DNA from: Flammeovirgaceae bacterium
GTDB taxonomy: Bacteria > Bacteroidota > Bacteroidia > Cytophagales > Cyclobacteriaceae
Assembly: GCA_021298015.1 (NCBI GenBank)
Contig: JAJTGY010000006.1
Location: 1-64,000, forward strand
Length of the DNA stretch: 64,000 nt
Reading direction: 5' to 3'
Shown: one piece after another, positions 1 to 8,662 of the stretch
Numbering within the stretch: position 1 is the stretch's first letter
Layout of the letters: each line of letters begins with the position of its first letter
Made by a program: the position numbers and the translations under genes
The notes under the pieces: model-generated
What the model saw: only the letters and a program-made list of their open reading frames with translations
Told to the model about the DNA's origin: nothing
Databases searched by the model: none

Positions 1-289
1 GCAGCACTTCGCCCACAAAAGGATTATTGGCTGGAGTATCGTCCAGCGCAAAAGTATGCACTTCAAGGCGAGGATACTTGGAAACCAGGTGGGCAATCGG
101 TGCGATATCAGCCGTGCCGCAGCCAACAAAGCGCTCGTCCCAAATGGCCAGGTCGATATCGCTCGTTTCGTTCGGGTGCCCTTTGGCATACGAACCGAAA
201 AGCACCACGCGCGCAGGCGCATAACCGGCTGCCCGCAGGTCGGAGACAAAACTCTCCACGATGTTTACTAAAGTTTTGCGTGTAACCAT
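1..289 (-). CDS. MNT-type nucleotidyltransferase domain protein (3' end cut by window edge)
   Basis: Reading leftwards from the ATG at 287-289 gives about 96 residues with no stop before the window edge. It carries the Pol-beta superfamily signature of minimal nucleotidyltransferases: VVLFGSYAKG followed by SDIDLAIW, where the two aspartates would bind metal. It starts 12 nt after the stop of the HEPN gene, so the two are almost certainly one transcript. In known HEPN-MNT pairs the MNT protein acts as antitoxin, in some cases by AMPylating the HEPN RNase. Family assignment is firm. The antitoxin role is inferred from the pairing. The C-terminus cannot be seen. Confidence 0.85.
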   Translation of the reverse strand, partial: MVTRKTLVNIVESFVSDLRAAGYAPARVVLFGSYAKGHPNETSDIDLAIWDERFVGCGTADIAPIAHLVSKYPRLEVHTFALDDTPANNPFVGEVL

Positions 290-301
290 TGCTTGAGCTT
301 T

Positions 302-658
302 TCAATTCGAACTACCTGTGCGGTTACATAGGTATCCGTGGCAATCGAGTAGATTTTGTTCCTGTAAGTCGGGGTAGCGGGTGTCAATACTCCACTGATT
401 TACCACGGCCAGGTAGTCGTAATCTTCAGCCGGGATATCTAAGTCAGCTTGGTTGTGCAGAAACTGGAGGTCATGCGTCCGGGGTGGGAAATTGTCGATG
501 TTATCTTTTACCCAATGGGCTTTAAAGAGCTTTTCTATGGTCAGGTGCAGCATAAACAAAGCCATGACGTTCTGTTTCCCGTTTTTCAAATACAGGGCGG
601 TTTCCCAGTTGCGTTCGGCCTCGGTTTTCCAGTAGGCGATGTGTTGATCTTTCGTCAC
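302..658 (-). CDS. HEPN domain protein, probable toxin of a HEPN-MNT pair
   Basis: A 118-residue, mostly helical protein of the HEPN superfamily (PF05168-like). The N-terminal region WKTEAERNWETA and the central stretch FPPRTHDLQFLH are typical of the family. HEPN toxins are usually RNases using an R-x4-6-H motif. Here R60 and H68 lie in the right region, but the spacing does not match cleanly, so activity is not shown. The start codon appears to be GTG. It lies 41 nt downstream of rimM on the same strand and 12 nt before the MNT gene. HEPN first and MNT second is the common order of such toxin-antitoxin modules. Confidence 0.8.
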   Translation of the reverse strand: MTKDQHIAYWKTEAERNWETALYLKNGKQNVMALFMLHLTIEKLFKAHWVKDNIDNFPPRTHDLQFLHNQADLDIPAEDYDYLAVVNQWSIDTRYPDLQEQNLLDCHGYLCNRTGSSN

Positions 659-699
659 AAGTCAAATTTACATTCTTTGCACGAGATTTGGCGGTCAAG

Positions 700-1215
700 T
701 TAAATCTCCAAAAACCCCTCGGGCAAATCAACCGTAATCTTGCGGGCTGTTTTGTTGATGCTCCGGATGAAGGGTGCATTTACGGGCAATAAATGTTCTT
801 TCCCCACGCGGTCAAATACCAAAAAACGGTTGGGCCCGTGTTCTTGCACTTCGCGCACGATTCCCAATTCACCGAGCTGCTTGTCCACCACAGCAAAGCC
901 GAGCACCTCATCGTTGTAAAACTCTCCGCGGCCGCTGGCCGGCCGCAGTGCTTTGGGCAAATACAAACCGCAGCCCTGCAACTGACGAGCGGCTTCCACC
1001 GTGTTTACGTCTTCCCACTTCACAAAGGCTTTGGTATCGCGCACGGAAATATGCTGAATAAAATGGGGTACCAATTGGCCACCCAGGTCCACCAGCACAT
1101 GGTCAATTTTCTTCCACTGCGTGGGTGACTCCGCATTGAGTGATATGGTCACCTCACCTTTCAGGCCGTGCGCCCGCAGTACATGCCCAATCGGGTAACA
1201 GTCAACCAGGTTCAT
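700..1215 (-). CDS. rimM: Ribosome maturation factor RimM
   Basis: 171 residues, the usual RimM length. The N-terminus (DCYPIGHVLRAHGLKGEV) is the RimM N-terminal barrel signature. The C-terminal half (FYNDEVLGFAVVD... LLPVNAPFIRSI... DLPEGFLEI) is the PRC-barrel part. RimM binds ribosomal protein S19 and assists maturation of the 30S head in the cytoplasm. Bacteria often place rimM directly after rpsP. Here a PIN toxin-antitoxin pair lies between them, and the rimM start codon overlaps the toxin stop codon as ATGA. A terminator also follows rpsP. RimM expression may therefore depend on a promoter in or before the toxin-antitoxin genes, which is an inference. Confidence 0.95.
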   Translation of the reverse strand: MNLVDCYPIGHVLRAHGLKGEVTISLNAESPTQWKKIDHVLVDLGGQLVPHFIQHISVRDTKAFVKWEDVNTVEAARQLQGCGLYLPKALRPASGRGEFYNDEVLGFAVVDKQLGELGIVREVQEHGPNRFLVFDRVGKEHLLPVNAPFIRSINKTARKITVDLPEGFLEI

Positions 1216-1631
1216 TTAATCGAGCGCAAAAAATCAGTAGGGTTAACCACGGGCAATCGCGATGTGGAGTAGCCTTGTAGTTTCTGGTCGCGCGAGATGA
1301 AAACGTCCACTTTGTGATGTAAGGCGGTTTCGTGCTGTAAAGCATCTTCAAAGTCGGTGATCTTCGAATGCAAGGCTGCAAGGGCGATTTCGTGATTCTG
1401 CTGCAAAACGCGAACGTCCAGAAGCAGTGACATCATTAACACGCGGGCCTCATGTGCCCCGTATGCTTTGGTTAGCCAGTAACCCACAATATGCAAAATG
1501 GAAGGCGATGTAAATGAATGGACCGAACCTTGAATGGTGAGTTCCATCAGTTGACGGCAAGGACTGTATCCTTCCCGCTTGAGCACAAGATCCAACAGTA
1601 CGTTGGCATCCCAGAATAGATTAGAACCCAT
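1212..1631 (-). CDS. PIN domain ribonuclease, toxin of a VapBC-like pair
   Basis: 139 residues beginning LFWDANVLLDLVLKR, where the first Asp is the typical PIN active-site residue. Later acidic positions are ITDFEDALQH and the C-terminal VFISRDQKLQGY, both characteristic PIN motifs. Such proteins cleave RNA with a metal-dependent acidic centre. The gene overlaps the end of the upstream antitoxin gene by 11 nt and overlaps the rimM start by 4 nt. The pairing with a small DNA-binding-type partner supports a type II toxin-antitoxin module. The RNA target cannot be read from the sequence. Confidence 0.85.
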   Translation of the reverse strand: MGSNLFWDANVLLDLVLKREGYSPCRQLMELTIQGSVHSFTSPSILHIVGYWLTKAYGAHEARVLMMSLLLDVRVLQQNHEIALAALHSKITDFEDALQHETALHHKVDVFISRDQKLQGYSTSRLPVVNPTDFLRSIK

Positions 1632-1863
1632 GCTTACCCTTTTGCTCCTGAAAGTAGGCTTCTTTTAAATCGGCTGGTAGCCGAACAGGTGGTGTCGAGG
1701 TTGCGTCCAAAACATCGAGAATGCTCTTTTTTTCCGGACCGCGCGTAAGCCGAGTAAAGTAGTTTTCAACCAACTCAGAAACGCTCAGTTTTTTGTGAGC
1801 GGCATAACGTTTCACACGCGCCAAAAGACGGGTTTCGATAGTCAGATTTAACTTGGCTTTCAT
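1621..1863 (-). CDS. Antitoxin partner of PIN toxin (DUF6364/ribbon-helix-helix type)
   Basis: The start is taken at the ATG at 1861-1863, giving 80 residues beginning MKAKLNLTIETRLLARVKRY. A longer reading frame extends upstream, but the added residues do not resemble the family. The pattern of a short beta strand followed by basic helices (KLSVSELVENYF) matches DUF6364-like antitoxins, which are ribbon-helix-helix relatives. The C-terminal half would bind and block the PIN toxin, whose gene overlaps its end. Autoregulation is expected for the family. I saw no clear operator in the 67 bp between the rpsP terminator and this start. Confidence 0.75.
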   Translation of the reverse strand: MKAKLNLTIETRLLARVKRYAAHKKLSVSELVENYFTRLTRGPEKKSILDVLDATSTPPVRLPADLKEAYFQEQKGKHGF

Positions 1864-1930
1864 TTTTATATTCCTTTTGAATAGCCAAATATACGTACCA
1901 TTATAATAAATACGCATTCCTCCTTCGGAT

Positions 1931-1964
1931 CAAACAAAGCCAACGCAGCGGGGCTGCATTGGCT
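1931..1964 (-). terminator. Rho-independent terminator after rpsP
   Basis: On the minus strand a 12-bp stem, AGCCAATGCAGC / GCTGCGTTGGCT with one wobble pair and a 3-nt loop, is followed by TTGTTTG. It starts 23 nt past the rpsP stop. It separates rpsP from the toxin-antitoxin genes and rimM, which would otherwise be expected in one transcript. Confidence 0.75.
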
Positions 1965-1986
1965 GTTATTGACTTGTTCAGAAGAG

Positions 1987-2514
1987 TTAAGCCTGAGCTT
2001 CTGCAGCGGGCGTTTCACCTTCGGCAGCGGGGGCTGCTTCTGCCTCGGCAATAGCCACTTCTGCCTTCTTGCGAATGGCCTCTGCGCGTGCCTCACGCAC
2101 TTTGCTTTCAGCCTCTTTGCGGGCCTTGGCGGCATCTTGCTTCTTCTTCGCCAGGTTATCTACCCGGTTCTTAATCTTGGCTTCTTTCGCCTGCAACCAC
2201 TCGCTGTGCTTCTGGTCGGCAATCTCCTGCGAGATAGCGCCTTTCACCACACCGATTTGCAGGTGTTTCTTCATCATCACACCGCGGTACGAAAGCATGC
2301 GCTTTACAGTATCCGTAGGCTGCGCGCCTTTCATTAACCACTCGAACGCCTTTTGGTCGTTCAGGTCGATGGTGGCCGGTACCGTAAGCGGATTATACGT
2401 GCCGATTTTTTCAATGAAACGCCCATCGCGGGGTGATCTGACGTCTGCGACTACCACATCGTACAGCGCCAGTTTTTTGCGGCCTCTGCGGGCCAATCTG
2501 ATTTTAACTGCCAT
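1987..2514 (-). CDS. rpsP: 30S ribosomal protein S16
   Basis: The first ~85 residues ([20 protein letters not shown]... GTYNPLT... [16 protein letters not shown]) are canonical bS16. The total length is 175 residues against roughly 80-90 in most bacteria. The extra ~90 residues are Ala/Glu/Lys-rich and probably form an extended helix on the ribosome surface. Long S16 tails are common in Bacteroidota. A well-matched promoter lies about 50 nt upstream and a terminator follows the gene, so rpsP here seems to be a single-gene unit instead of the usual rpsP-rimM operon. Confidence 0.95.
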   Translation of the reverse strand: MAVKIRLARRGRKKLALYDVVVADVRSPRDGRFIEKIGTYNPLTVPATIDLNDQKAFEWLMKGAQPTDTVKRMLSYRGVMMKKHLQIGVVKGAISQEIADQKHSEWLQAKEAKIKNRVDNLAKKKQDAAKARKEAESKVREARAEAIRKKAEVAIAEAEAAPAAEGETPAAEAQA

Positions 2515-2565
2515 TTTCTTGGTTTTTGGTGGATCTCGTCCTGTTTATTTCCTAAAAAAGGACTG

Positions 2566-2596
2566 CAAAGGTAGCAGAAAACGGATTAGCGACAAC
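2566..2596 (-). promoter_or_regulatory. Bacteroidota-type promoter for rpsP
   Basis: On the minus strand GTTG (2593-2596) is separated by exactly 19 nt from TACCTTTG (2566-2573). This matches the Bacteroidota primary sigma factor consensus TTTG-N19-TAnnTTTG with one mismatch. The rpsP start codon is about 50 nt downstream. Confidence 0.75.
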
Positions 2597-2619
2597 CATA
2601 GGTTCGCCATTGGTTTTTC

Positions 2620-2851
2620 TGGCGGCCCCTCAGCGCCCGCCCGCCACCCTGCCCGGCTTCGGCCGGGCTGTCCAGGGCTGCGCTTCGCTCCGGTGCCGCG
2701 TGGGCGCGGCACTTCACCCTTCCCATCCCTGGCCGGGCCCTCCGGCAAGGGACTGACGCGGAAATCCTTTTGCTGCGCGGATTTGGGGCCAGGCGGCAAA
2801 AGATTGCAGCAAAGGCCCGGTGCCCCGATGGAAAATCGGGGCATGCCGCCA
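2620..2851. repeat. GC-rich multi-hairpin intergenic element
   Basis: About 230 bp, much more GC-rich than its flanks, bounded by inverted TGGCGGC (2620-2626) and GCCGCCA (2845-2851). Inside are five consecutive hairpins. GCCCGGC-TTCG-GCCGGGC is at 2651-2668. GTGCCGCG-TGGG-CGCGGCAC is at 2693-2712. TCCCTGGCCGG/CCGGCAAGGGA, with one mismatch, is at 2726-2752. AATCCTTTTGC pairs with the opposing arm ending at 2805. GCCCCGAT/ATCGGGGC is at 2822-2842. Open reading frames across it are low-complexity and overlap on both strands, so it is probably not coding. It may be a dispersed structured repeat of the kind seen between genes in Bacteroidota genomes. Only one copy is in this window. Confidence 0.65.
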
Positions 2852-2883
2852 AGTTAATAATATTGAATAATCGTTTAAACAAT

Positions 2884-2914
2884 TTTATAATTTTAACTTC
2901 GCTTTTTACCTTCG
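2884..2914 (+). promoter_or_regulatory. Possible promoter for sucA
   Basis: TTTA at 2884-2887 and TACCTTCG at 2907-2914 are 19 nt apart, an approximate match to TTTG-N19-TAnnTTTG with one mismatch in each box. It lies 30 nt before the sucA start. Weak evidence, but the position is right. Confidence 0.35.
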
Positions 2915-2943
2915 GTGCTCTTTAGCGCAAACTGAAGTTTTGT

Positions 2944-5664
2944 ATGGACAAATACTCCTATATCTCCAATGCCGATGTCGGCTACATTGACCAGCTCTAT
3001 CAAACCTATAAGCAGAACCCGGCCGGGGTAGATGCCTCGTGGCAAAAGTTTTTTGAGGGCTACGATTTTTCCAGCCAGCGTTTTGGCGACAATGGCCATG
3101 CGGCCGTAACGGAAGCCACCCCCAAGGAAGCCCAGGTGCGAAACCTCATTTTCGCGTACCGGTCGTTTGGTCACCTGAAGTCCAACACAAACCCGGTGCG
3201 CCCCCGCAGGGATCATAAGGTGCAGCTCGACCACACGTACTTCGGACTCACCGATGCGGACCTGGACACTGAATTTGAGATCGGGGTAGAGATTGGCATG
3301 GGCAAAGCCACCCTTCGCAAGATCATGGAGAAACTGAGGGCGGTATATCTCGGTCCCATCGGCTTTGAGTTTAATTATATCCGCAACGATGAAATCCGCC
3401 AGTGGTTCGCCCGCAAGTGCGAGCAGGAATACTTTACCTACGACCCGAGCATAACGGAAAAGAAAATCATACTCGGCAAGCTGAACGAAGCGGTGGTGTT
3501 TGAAAACTTTTTGCACACCAAGTTTCTGGGGCAAAAACGTTTTTCATTGGAGGGAGGTGAGAATACCATCCCCGCGCTGCATTCCACTATTATCAAGGCA
3601 GCCGAATTGGGTGTTAAAGAAGCGGTGATTGGTATGGCCCACCGCGGCCGGCTCAATGTGCTTTCCAATATTCTTGGGAAAACCTACGAACAAATCTTTA
3701 CCGAGTTTGAAGGTAACGTGAACCCTGACCTAACCATGGGCGATGGTGACGTGAAATATCACCTGGGATACGCGAGTCACATTGAAACCCCCTCGGGCAA
3801 CAAGATTTACGTCAAGTTGACGCCCAATCCGTCTCACCTCGAAGCGGTGGATCCGCTGGTGGTGGGCTACACCCGCGGCCAAATCGATGATGAGTACAAA
3901 GGTGAGTTAAGCAAAGCCATGGCCATTTTGATTCATGGCGATGCAGCCGTTGCCGGCCAGGGTATTGTTTACGAAGTGGTGCAGATGTCGGGCCTGCCCG
4001 GCTACACTACCGGAGGTACGATTCACCTGGTGATTAACAATCAGGTGGGCTTCACCACCGATTATGACGATGCCCGAACATCCATTTACTGTACGGACAT
4101 CGCCAAGATTGTGGATGCACCCGTCATGCACGTGAATGGTGACGATGCTGAAGCCGTGACGTTTTGTGCCAAACTGGCGGTAGAGTATCGCCAGAAATTC
4201 GGCAAAGATATCTTTATCGATTTACTGTGTTACCGCAGGCACGGGCACAATGAAAGTGACGAGCCCAAGTTTACGCAGCCCAAGCTCTACAACCTGATCG
4301 CCAAGCATCCGAACCCGCGCGAGATCTATGTCAAGAAACTGATCGAACGCGGAGATGTGGATGCCGCATTGGCTGACGAAATGGACCGCAGTTTCCGCAA
4401 CCAGTTGCAAGATCGCCTCAACGAAGTGAAACAAAAGCCGCTCCCCTACAAGCCGCAAAAGCTGGAGGAGGATTGGGACAAACTGCGCAGGGCGACACCC
4501 GATGATTTTGATGCTTCACCGGAAACAGGTGTGAAGCAGGGCGTGATTGACAAAGTAGCCAACGCGCTGACGACTATTCCGGAAGGATTCAAGCCGTTGA
4601 AGCAGATCGAGAAATTGCTGAAGGACCGCAAGGATGCCTTCTACGAAACCAAGATGCTCGGCTGGGCCGAAGGCGAACTGCTGGCGTATGGCACGTTGCT
4701 GGCCGAAGGCGTGTCGGTACGCATGTCGGGTCAGGATGTAAAACGTGGAACGTTCTCACACCGGCATGCCTATTTCTTTGATGCCAATACCAACGCGCCC
4801 TACTGCGCGCTGGACAACATCCAGGAAGGGCAGGCGAAATTTCACATCTACAACTCGCTGCTGTCGGAGTTTGGTGTGCTGGGATTTGAATATGGCTACG
4901 CCATGTCTTCGCCACATGCGCTGGTTTTATGGGAAGCGCAGTTCGGTGACTTTGTGAATGGCGCTCAAGTGATGATCGACCAGTTTATCTCAAGCGCGGA
5001 GTCGAAATGGCAGCGCATGAACGGTTTAGTGATGCTGCTGCCACACGGTTATGAAGGTCAGGGCCCCGAGCACAGCAGTTGCCGGCCGGAGCGTTTCCTT
5101 CAGTTGGCGGCCGAATACAACATGATCATCTGCAACCCTACGACACCGGCCAATAACTTCCATATGCTGCGCAGGCAGGTCACGTGGGATTTCCGTAAGC
5201 CGTGTATAGTAACTTCACCCAAATCGTTGCTGCGCCATCCGGCTGCCGTTTCAGCCCTAAAAGACTTTACCAAGGGGCAGTTTCTGGAGGTTATTGAAGA
5301 CTCGAGCGTCTCCGCCAAGGAGGTGAAGCGCGTGGTGCTCTGCTCGGGCAAATTGTACTATGAATTGGATGAAGCCCGCCAGAGTAATAAGAAGAAGGAT
5401 GTGGCGATCATCCGCATTGAGCAGTTGTATCCCTTCCCGGAGAAGCAAATCAAAGATATCCTGAAGGGATATAAGAATGCCGCAGTAGTGTTTGCTCAGG
5501 AGGAGCCCGCGAACATGGGCTTTCAACAGTTTATCCAACGCATGATGCCGAAACAGGAGATGGAGTTTGTGGCCCGAAAGGCCAGCGCCTCGCCCGCTAC
5601 CGGCTATAGCAAAGTGCATAAGATCGAGCAAGAGAAAATCATTAATCAGGCGTTGGGCCTCTAA
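2944..5664 (+). CDS. sucA: 2-oxoglutarate dehydrogenase E1 component
   Basis: 906 residues, close to the usual ~930. It is the thiamine-diphosphate decarboxylase that starts the 2-oxoglutarate dehydrogenase reaction of the TCA cycle and passes the succinyl group to the E2 lipoyl arm. Visible features are the N-terminal E1 segment ([24 protein letters not shown]), the [11 protein letters not shown] motif at 230-240, the TPP-binding region containing [13 protein letters not shown], and the C-terminal transketolase-like part with [18 protein letters not shown]. The Cys in that last motif is an Ala in most homologues I recall. sucB follows after 11 nt, so the two are co-transcribed. lpdA completes the complex downstream. 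Confidence 0.97.
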   Translation: MDKYSYISNADVGYIDQLYQTYKQNPAGVDASWQKFFEGYDFSSQRFGDNGHAAVTEATPKEAQVRNLIFAYRSFGHLKSNTNPVRPRRDHKVQLDHTYFGLTDADLDTEFEIGVEIGMGKATLRKIMEKLRAVYLGPIGFEFNYIRNDEIRQWFARKCEQEYFTYDPSITEKKIILGKLNEAVVFENFLHTKFLGQKRFSLEGGENTIPALHSTIIKAAELGVKEAVIGMAHRGRLNVLSNILGKTYEQIFTEFEGNVNPDLTMGDGDVKYHLGYASHIETPSGNKIYVKLTPNPSHLEAVDPLVVGYTRGQIDDEYKGELSKAMAILIHGDAAVAGQGIVYEVVQMSGLPGYTTGGTIHLVINNQVGFTTDYDDARTSIYCTDIAKIVDAPVMHVNGDDAEAVTFCAKLAVEYRQKFGKDIFIDLLCYRRHGHNESDEPKFTQPKLYNLIAKHPNPREIYVKKLIERGDVDAALADEMDRSFRNQLQDRLNEVKQKPLPYKPQKLEEDWDKLRRATPDDFDASPETGVKQGVIDKVANALTTIPEGFKPLKQIEKLLKDRKDAFYETKMLGWAEGELLAYGTLLAEGVSVRMSGQDVKRGTFSHRHAYFFDANTNAPYCALDNIQEGQAKFHIYNSLLSEFGVLGFEYGYAMSSPHALVLWEAQFGDFVNGAQVMIDQFISSAESKWQRMNGLVMLLPHGYEGQGPEHSSCRPERFLQLAAEYNMIICNPTTPANNFHMLRRQVTWDFRKPCIVTSPKSLLRHPAAVSALKDFTKGQFLEVIEDSSVSAKEVKRVVLCSGKLYYELDEARQSNKKKDVAIIRIEQLYPFPEKQIKDILKGYKNAAVVFAQEEPANMGFQQFIQRMMPKQEMEFVARKASASPATGYSKVHKIEQEKIINQALGL

Positions 5665-5675
5665 TCCGATTAGCT

Positions 5676-7208
5676 ATGGCACAACAAGTAAAAGTACCGG
5701 CCGTTGGCGAGTCCATCACCGAAGTGACCATTGCCAATTGGCTGAAGCCGGATGGATCAGCGGTGAAGATGGATGAAGTCATCGCTGAACTGGAGTCGGA
5801 CAAGGCAACCTTTGAACTGACGGCCCCGCAGGCCGGCACGCTGCACATTACGAAGCCCAAAGGTGACGTGGTGCCCATTGGCACTGTCATTTGCGAAATA
5901 CAAGATGGTGCCGCAGCTACAACGGCTCCGGCTCCACCTGCTGCTGTAATAAAAACTGAAACTGTACCTTCTCAACCTATGAAATCAACCGGACAGATTA
6001 AAGAAATGAAAGTGCCCGCAGTGGGCGAGTCCATTACGGAAGTGACCATTTCTACGTGGCTTAAAAAGGACGGAGACTTTGTCAAATTGGACGAGGTAAT
6101 TGCCGAAGTCGAATCAGACAAAGCCACGTTTGAATTACCGGCAGAAGCCAACGGCATTCTGCGCATCGTGGCGCAGGAGAAAACAACCCTGCCGATTGGA
6201 GGACTCATTTGTAAAATTGAAGTTACGGAAGGCGCACCCGCCAGTGCGACAGCACCTGCGCCATCCGCTGCTGGAGCTGCACCTTCTTCACCGGCCTCCG
6301 GTGGCGCTGGCTATGCGGCAGGCCATCCTTCGCCCGCGGCCGCCAAGATTCTCGATGAGAAAGGAATTCCGGCCTCGGCCGTAGCCGGCTCGGGTGTTGG
6401 TGGTCGCATTACCAAGGAAGATGCGGCCAAAGCCCAGGCAGCACAGGCCAGGGAAACCAAGGCAGCGGCAGCTCCGCCTGCGCCTCCCGTAATTGCTGCT
6501 GGCGGTAGCCGCAACGAGCGTAGAGAGAAAATGACTTCGCTGCGCAAGACCATAGCGCGCAGGCTGGTGTCCGTGAAAAACGAAACAGCCATGCTCACCA
6601 CGTTCAACGAGGTGGATATGAAGCCCGTAATGGATTTGCGGGCAAAGTACAAGGATCAGTTCAAGGAGAAGTACGGAGTGAGCCTGGGTTTCATGTCTTT
6701 CTTTACGAAAGCCATTTGTGTTGCGCTGAGAGATTTCCCGGCCGTTAACGCTTCTATCGATAAAGATGAAATCGTGTACCACGACTACTGCGATATTTCC
6801 ATTGCGGTATCAACCCCGCGTGGGCTGGTGGTGCCGGTGATTCGCAATGCCGAGTCATTGACGATGGCACAGATTGAAAGCGAAGTGGTGCGCCTGGCCA
6901 CCAAAGGCCGTGACGGAAAGTTATCGATTGAAGAAATGACGGGGGGAACGTTCTCCATCACCAACGGGGGCGTGTTTGGCTCAATGCTTTCCACGCCAAT
7001 CATTAACCCGCCTCAGTCAGCCATTTTAGGTATGCACAATATTGTGGAAAGGCCGGTGGTGAAGGGCGGAGAAGTGGTGGTACGACCAATTATGTACGTG
7101 GCCCTGTCCTACGATCACCGCATTATTGATGGTCGCGAGTCGGTTAGCTTTCTGGTGCGTGTCAAGGAAATGTTGGAAGATCCCGGAAGACTGATTTTGG
7201 GCGTGTAA
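5676..7208 (+). CDS. sucB: 2-oxoglutarate dehydrogenase E2 (dihydrolipoyl succinyltransferase), two lipoyl domains
   Basis: 510 residues. There are two complete N-terminal lipoyl domains, with lipoylation lysines K43 and K149 in the sequence ESDKATFEL. An Ala/Pro-rich linker follows, then a peripheral-subunit-binding domain ([13 protein letters not shown]... [11 protein letters not shown]) and the acyltransferase core. H481 and D485 in SYDHRIIDG are the catalytic pair. It forms the cubic core that transfers succinyl groups to CoA. Many SucB proteins, such as that of E. coli, have only one lipoyl domain, and duplicates are known elsewhere. The next reading frame begins 10 nt later but belongs to an unrelated inserted module. 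Confidence 0.96.
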   Translation: MAQQVKVPAVGESITEVTIANWLKPDGSAVKMDEVIAELESDKATFELTAPQAGTLHITKPKGDVVPIGTVICEIQDGAAATTAPAPPAAVIKTETVPSQPMKSTGQIKEMKVPAVGESITEVTISTWLKKDGDFVKLDEVIAEVESDKATFELPAEANGILRIVAQEKTTLPIGGLICKIEVTEGAPASATAPAPSAAGAAPSSPASGGAGYAAGHPSPAAAKILDEKGIPASAVAGSGVGGRITKEDAAKAQAAQARETKAAAAPPAPPVIAAGGSRNERREKMTSLRKTIARRLVSVKNETAMLTTFNEVDMKPVMDLRAKYKDQFKEKYGVSLGFMSFFTKAICVALRDFPAVNASIDKDEIVYHDYCDISIAVSTPRGLVVPVIRNAESLTMAQIESEVVRLATKGRDGKLSIEEMTGGTFSITNGGVFGSMLSTPIINPPQSAILGMHNIVERPVVKGGEVVVRPIMYVALSYDHRIIDGRESVSFLVRVKEMLEDPGRLILGV

Positions 7209-7218
7209 AAAGTTCACC

Positions 7219-8181
7219 ATGATCTCGAATCTTACAATTAAGAATTTTAAGTCAATTAAGGAGCTGACCTTGACGTGTAAGAGGATCAACTTGTTTATTG
7301 GTGAACCGAATGTGGGGAAGTCAAATATTCTTGAGGGGTTATCTCTTTATTCAGTTCCCGTTACGTCTGATTTTCGAAAACTTATTCGTTTTCAAGACCT
7401 TAGCAATCTTTTCTTTGAAAATGAACCTTCAAACGAGATAATTGTACAAACAGAGAAAGGCACTGTTTCCGTTGTATATGATTTCCCCGGGAATCAGGTT
7501 GTTCTGAATTTTCCAAATCAGTTTCAAGCTAGATTTTCAATTGATGGAAATATAGTGTCAACAAACAACATCATGCCAAGTGACCTTGGAATTCACCCCT
7601 ATTTTTTCAGGACGACTGAAAAATTTTCAAATAAGAGGATTGACTTTCTTTCTCCTCCGGATGGCGACAATCTTTTCTCGATTTTGCAGTCGAATAGAAA
7701 ATTGAAATTACTCATTAGCGATTTCATACAAGACCGAGGCTTTAAACTCACTTTCCGCCAAGCGACATCTGAGATTGAAATTTCAAAGGAACAGAATAGC
7801 ATCCTGACTACATACCCTTACCACGTCATATCTGATACCCTCCAGCGAATAATTTTTTACGTGACAGCGATAGAGTCAAATCATCCAGGCACATCATTAA
7901 TATTAGAAGAACCTGAATCAAATGTGTTTCCATATTATACCAAATATTTAGCAGAGAAAATTGCGGGGGATAGCGAAAAGCAGTATTTCATCACGACTCA
8001 TAATCCCTACTTCCTTCAGGCCATCATTGAAAAAGTTCCGTCACCTGATCTTACCGTAAATTTGGCTACGATGAATGATTATCAAACTATGGTTAAGCAA
8101 TTGCCTGAAAGTGCTCGCGAAGAGATATTGACTTTAAATAGCGATGTGTTTCTCAACTTTGACAAGCTGATTGAGACATGA
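7219..8181 (+). CDS. ABC/OLD-type AAA ATPase, candidate sensor of a two-gene defence module
   Basis: 320 residues. The N-terminus MISNLTIKNFKSIKELTL is typical of SMC/RecF/OLD-like ATPases. Walker A is GEPNVGKS at 28-35. Walker B with its catalytic glutamates is TSLILEEPES at 225-234. The switch histidine is in TTHNP at 259-263. The stretch between 100 and 200 is family-specific and replaces a long coiled coil. The gene starts 10 nt after sucB, and its last 4 nt overlap the next gene (ATGA), showing translational coupling. Base composition is visibly more AT-rich than sucB and lpdA, suggesting horizontal transfer. Pairing with a Toprim-like protein recalls split OLD or PARIS-type systems, but the exact family is not recognised. 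Confidence 0.75.
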   Translation: MISNLTIKNFKSIKELTLTCKRINLFIGEPNVGKSNILEGLSLYSVPVTSDFRKLIRFQDLSNLFFENEPSNEIIVQTEKGTVSVVYDFPGNQVVLNFPNQFQARFSIDGNIVSTNNIMPSDLGIHPYFFRTTEKFSNKRIDFLSPPDGDNLFSILQSNRKLKLLISDFIQDRGFKLTFRQATSEIEISKEQNSILTTYPYHVISDTLQRIIFYVTAIESNHPGTSLILEEPESNVFPYYTKYLAEKIAGDSEKQYFITTHNPYFLQAIIEKVPSPDLTVNLATMNDYQTMVKQLPESAREEILTLNSDVFLNFDKLIET

Positions 8182-8660
8182 TTTTCTATGAATGTTATGC
8201 AGATCAGGCCTTGCTTGTATTTCTTGGATTTAACTCTAGGGATCTGAAAGGGGGTCATTCGTTTGGGCGAAGTAACGTCTGTTCCAAGCTTAAAAAGCTT
8301 GGAAACTCTGTCGGAATGATTGACGAGGACCCTAATTCGACTCAAGATGCGTATCTAAAATACCTTTCGTCCTTGCGAACAGATTATGAGGATCAGTATT
8401 TAATACATATTACAGACAAAAAATTGGGAAATAAATTGATTGTTCTCAGGCCTAATTTGGAATGGTTGCTGCTTAAGATAGCAAGGGATAAAAAGGTTGA
8501 TTTGTCAACATTCAATCTTTCAAATAGTGAGGGTGAAATTCACGACCGACTAAGGCTTCAAAACCATACAAGGGAACGAAGCCGTATGGTCGAGTTTGTG
8601 AGAGCGCACGAGGATCACCGTGCAATTACGAAACTAAAGGAATTTGCAAAATCATTATAG
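8178..8660 (+). CDS. Small Toprim-like protein, candidate effector paired with the ATPase
   Basis: 160 residues, no family recognised with certainty. An early acidic residue (E5 in YECYADQALL) and the hydrophobic-acidic motif GMIDEDPNS, with D49 and D51, resemble the Glu and DxD elements of Toprim nuclease folds. A later RPNLEWLLLK segment (91-100) and a charged C-terminal helix complete it. It overlaps the ATPase gene by 4 nt and ends 2 nt before lpdA. The partner-in-trans arrangement resembles OLD-family nucleases split into ATPase and Toprim halves. It is far smaller than the DUF4435 effector of PARIS. AT-rich like its partner. Nuclease activity is an inference from the acidic motif only. 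Confidence 0.6.
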   Translation: MIFYECYADQALLVFLGFNSRDLKGGHSFGRSNVCSKLKKLGNSVGMIDEDPNSTQDAYLKYLSSLRTDYEDQYLIHITDKKLGNKLIVLRPNLEWLLLKIARDKKVDLSTFNLSNSEGEIHDRLRLQNHTRERSRMVEFVRAHEDHRAITKLKEFAKSL

Positions 8661-8662
8661 AA

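Noticed and set aside
2545-2882. Open reading frames on both strands across the GC-rich element
   Set aside because: They overlap each other, have Arg/Pro/Ala-rich low-complexity translations, and are explained by consecutive GC-rich hairpins.
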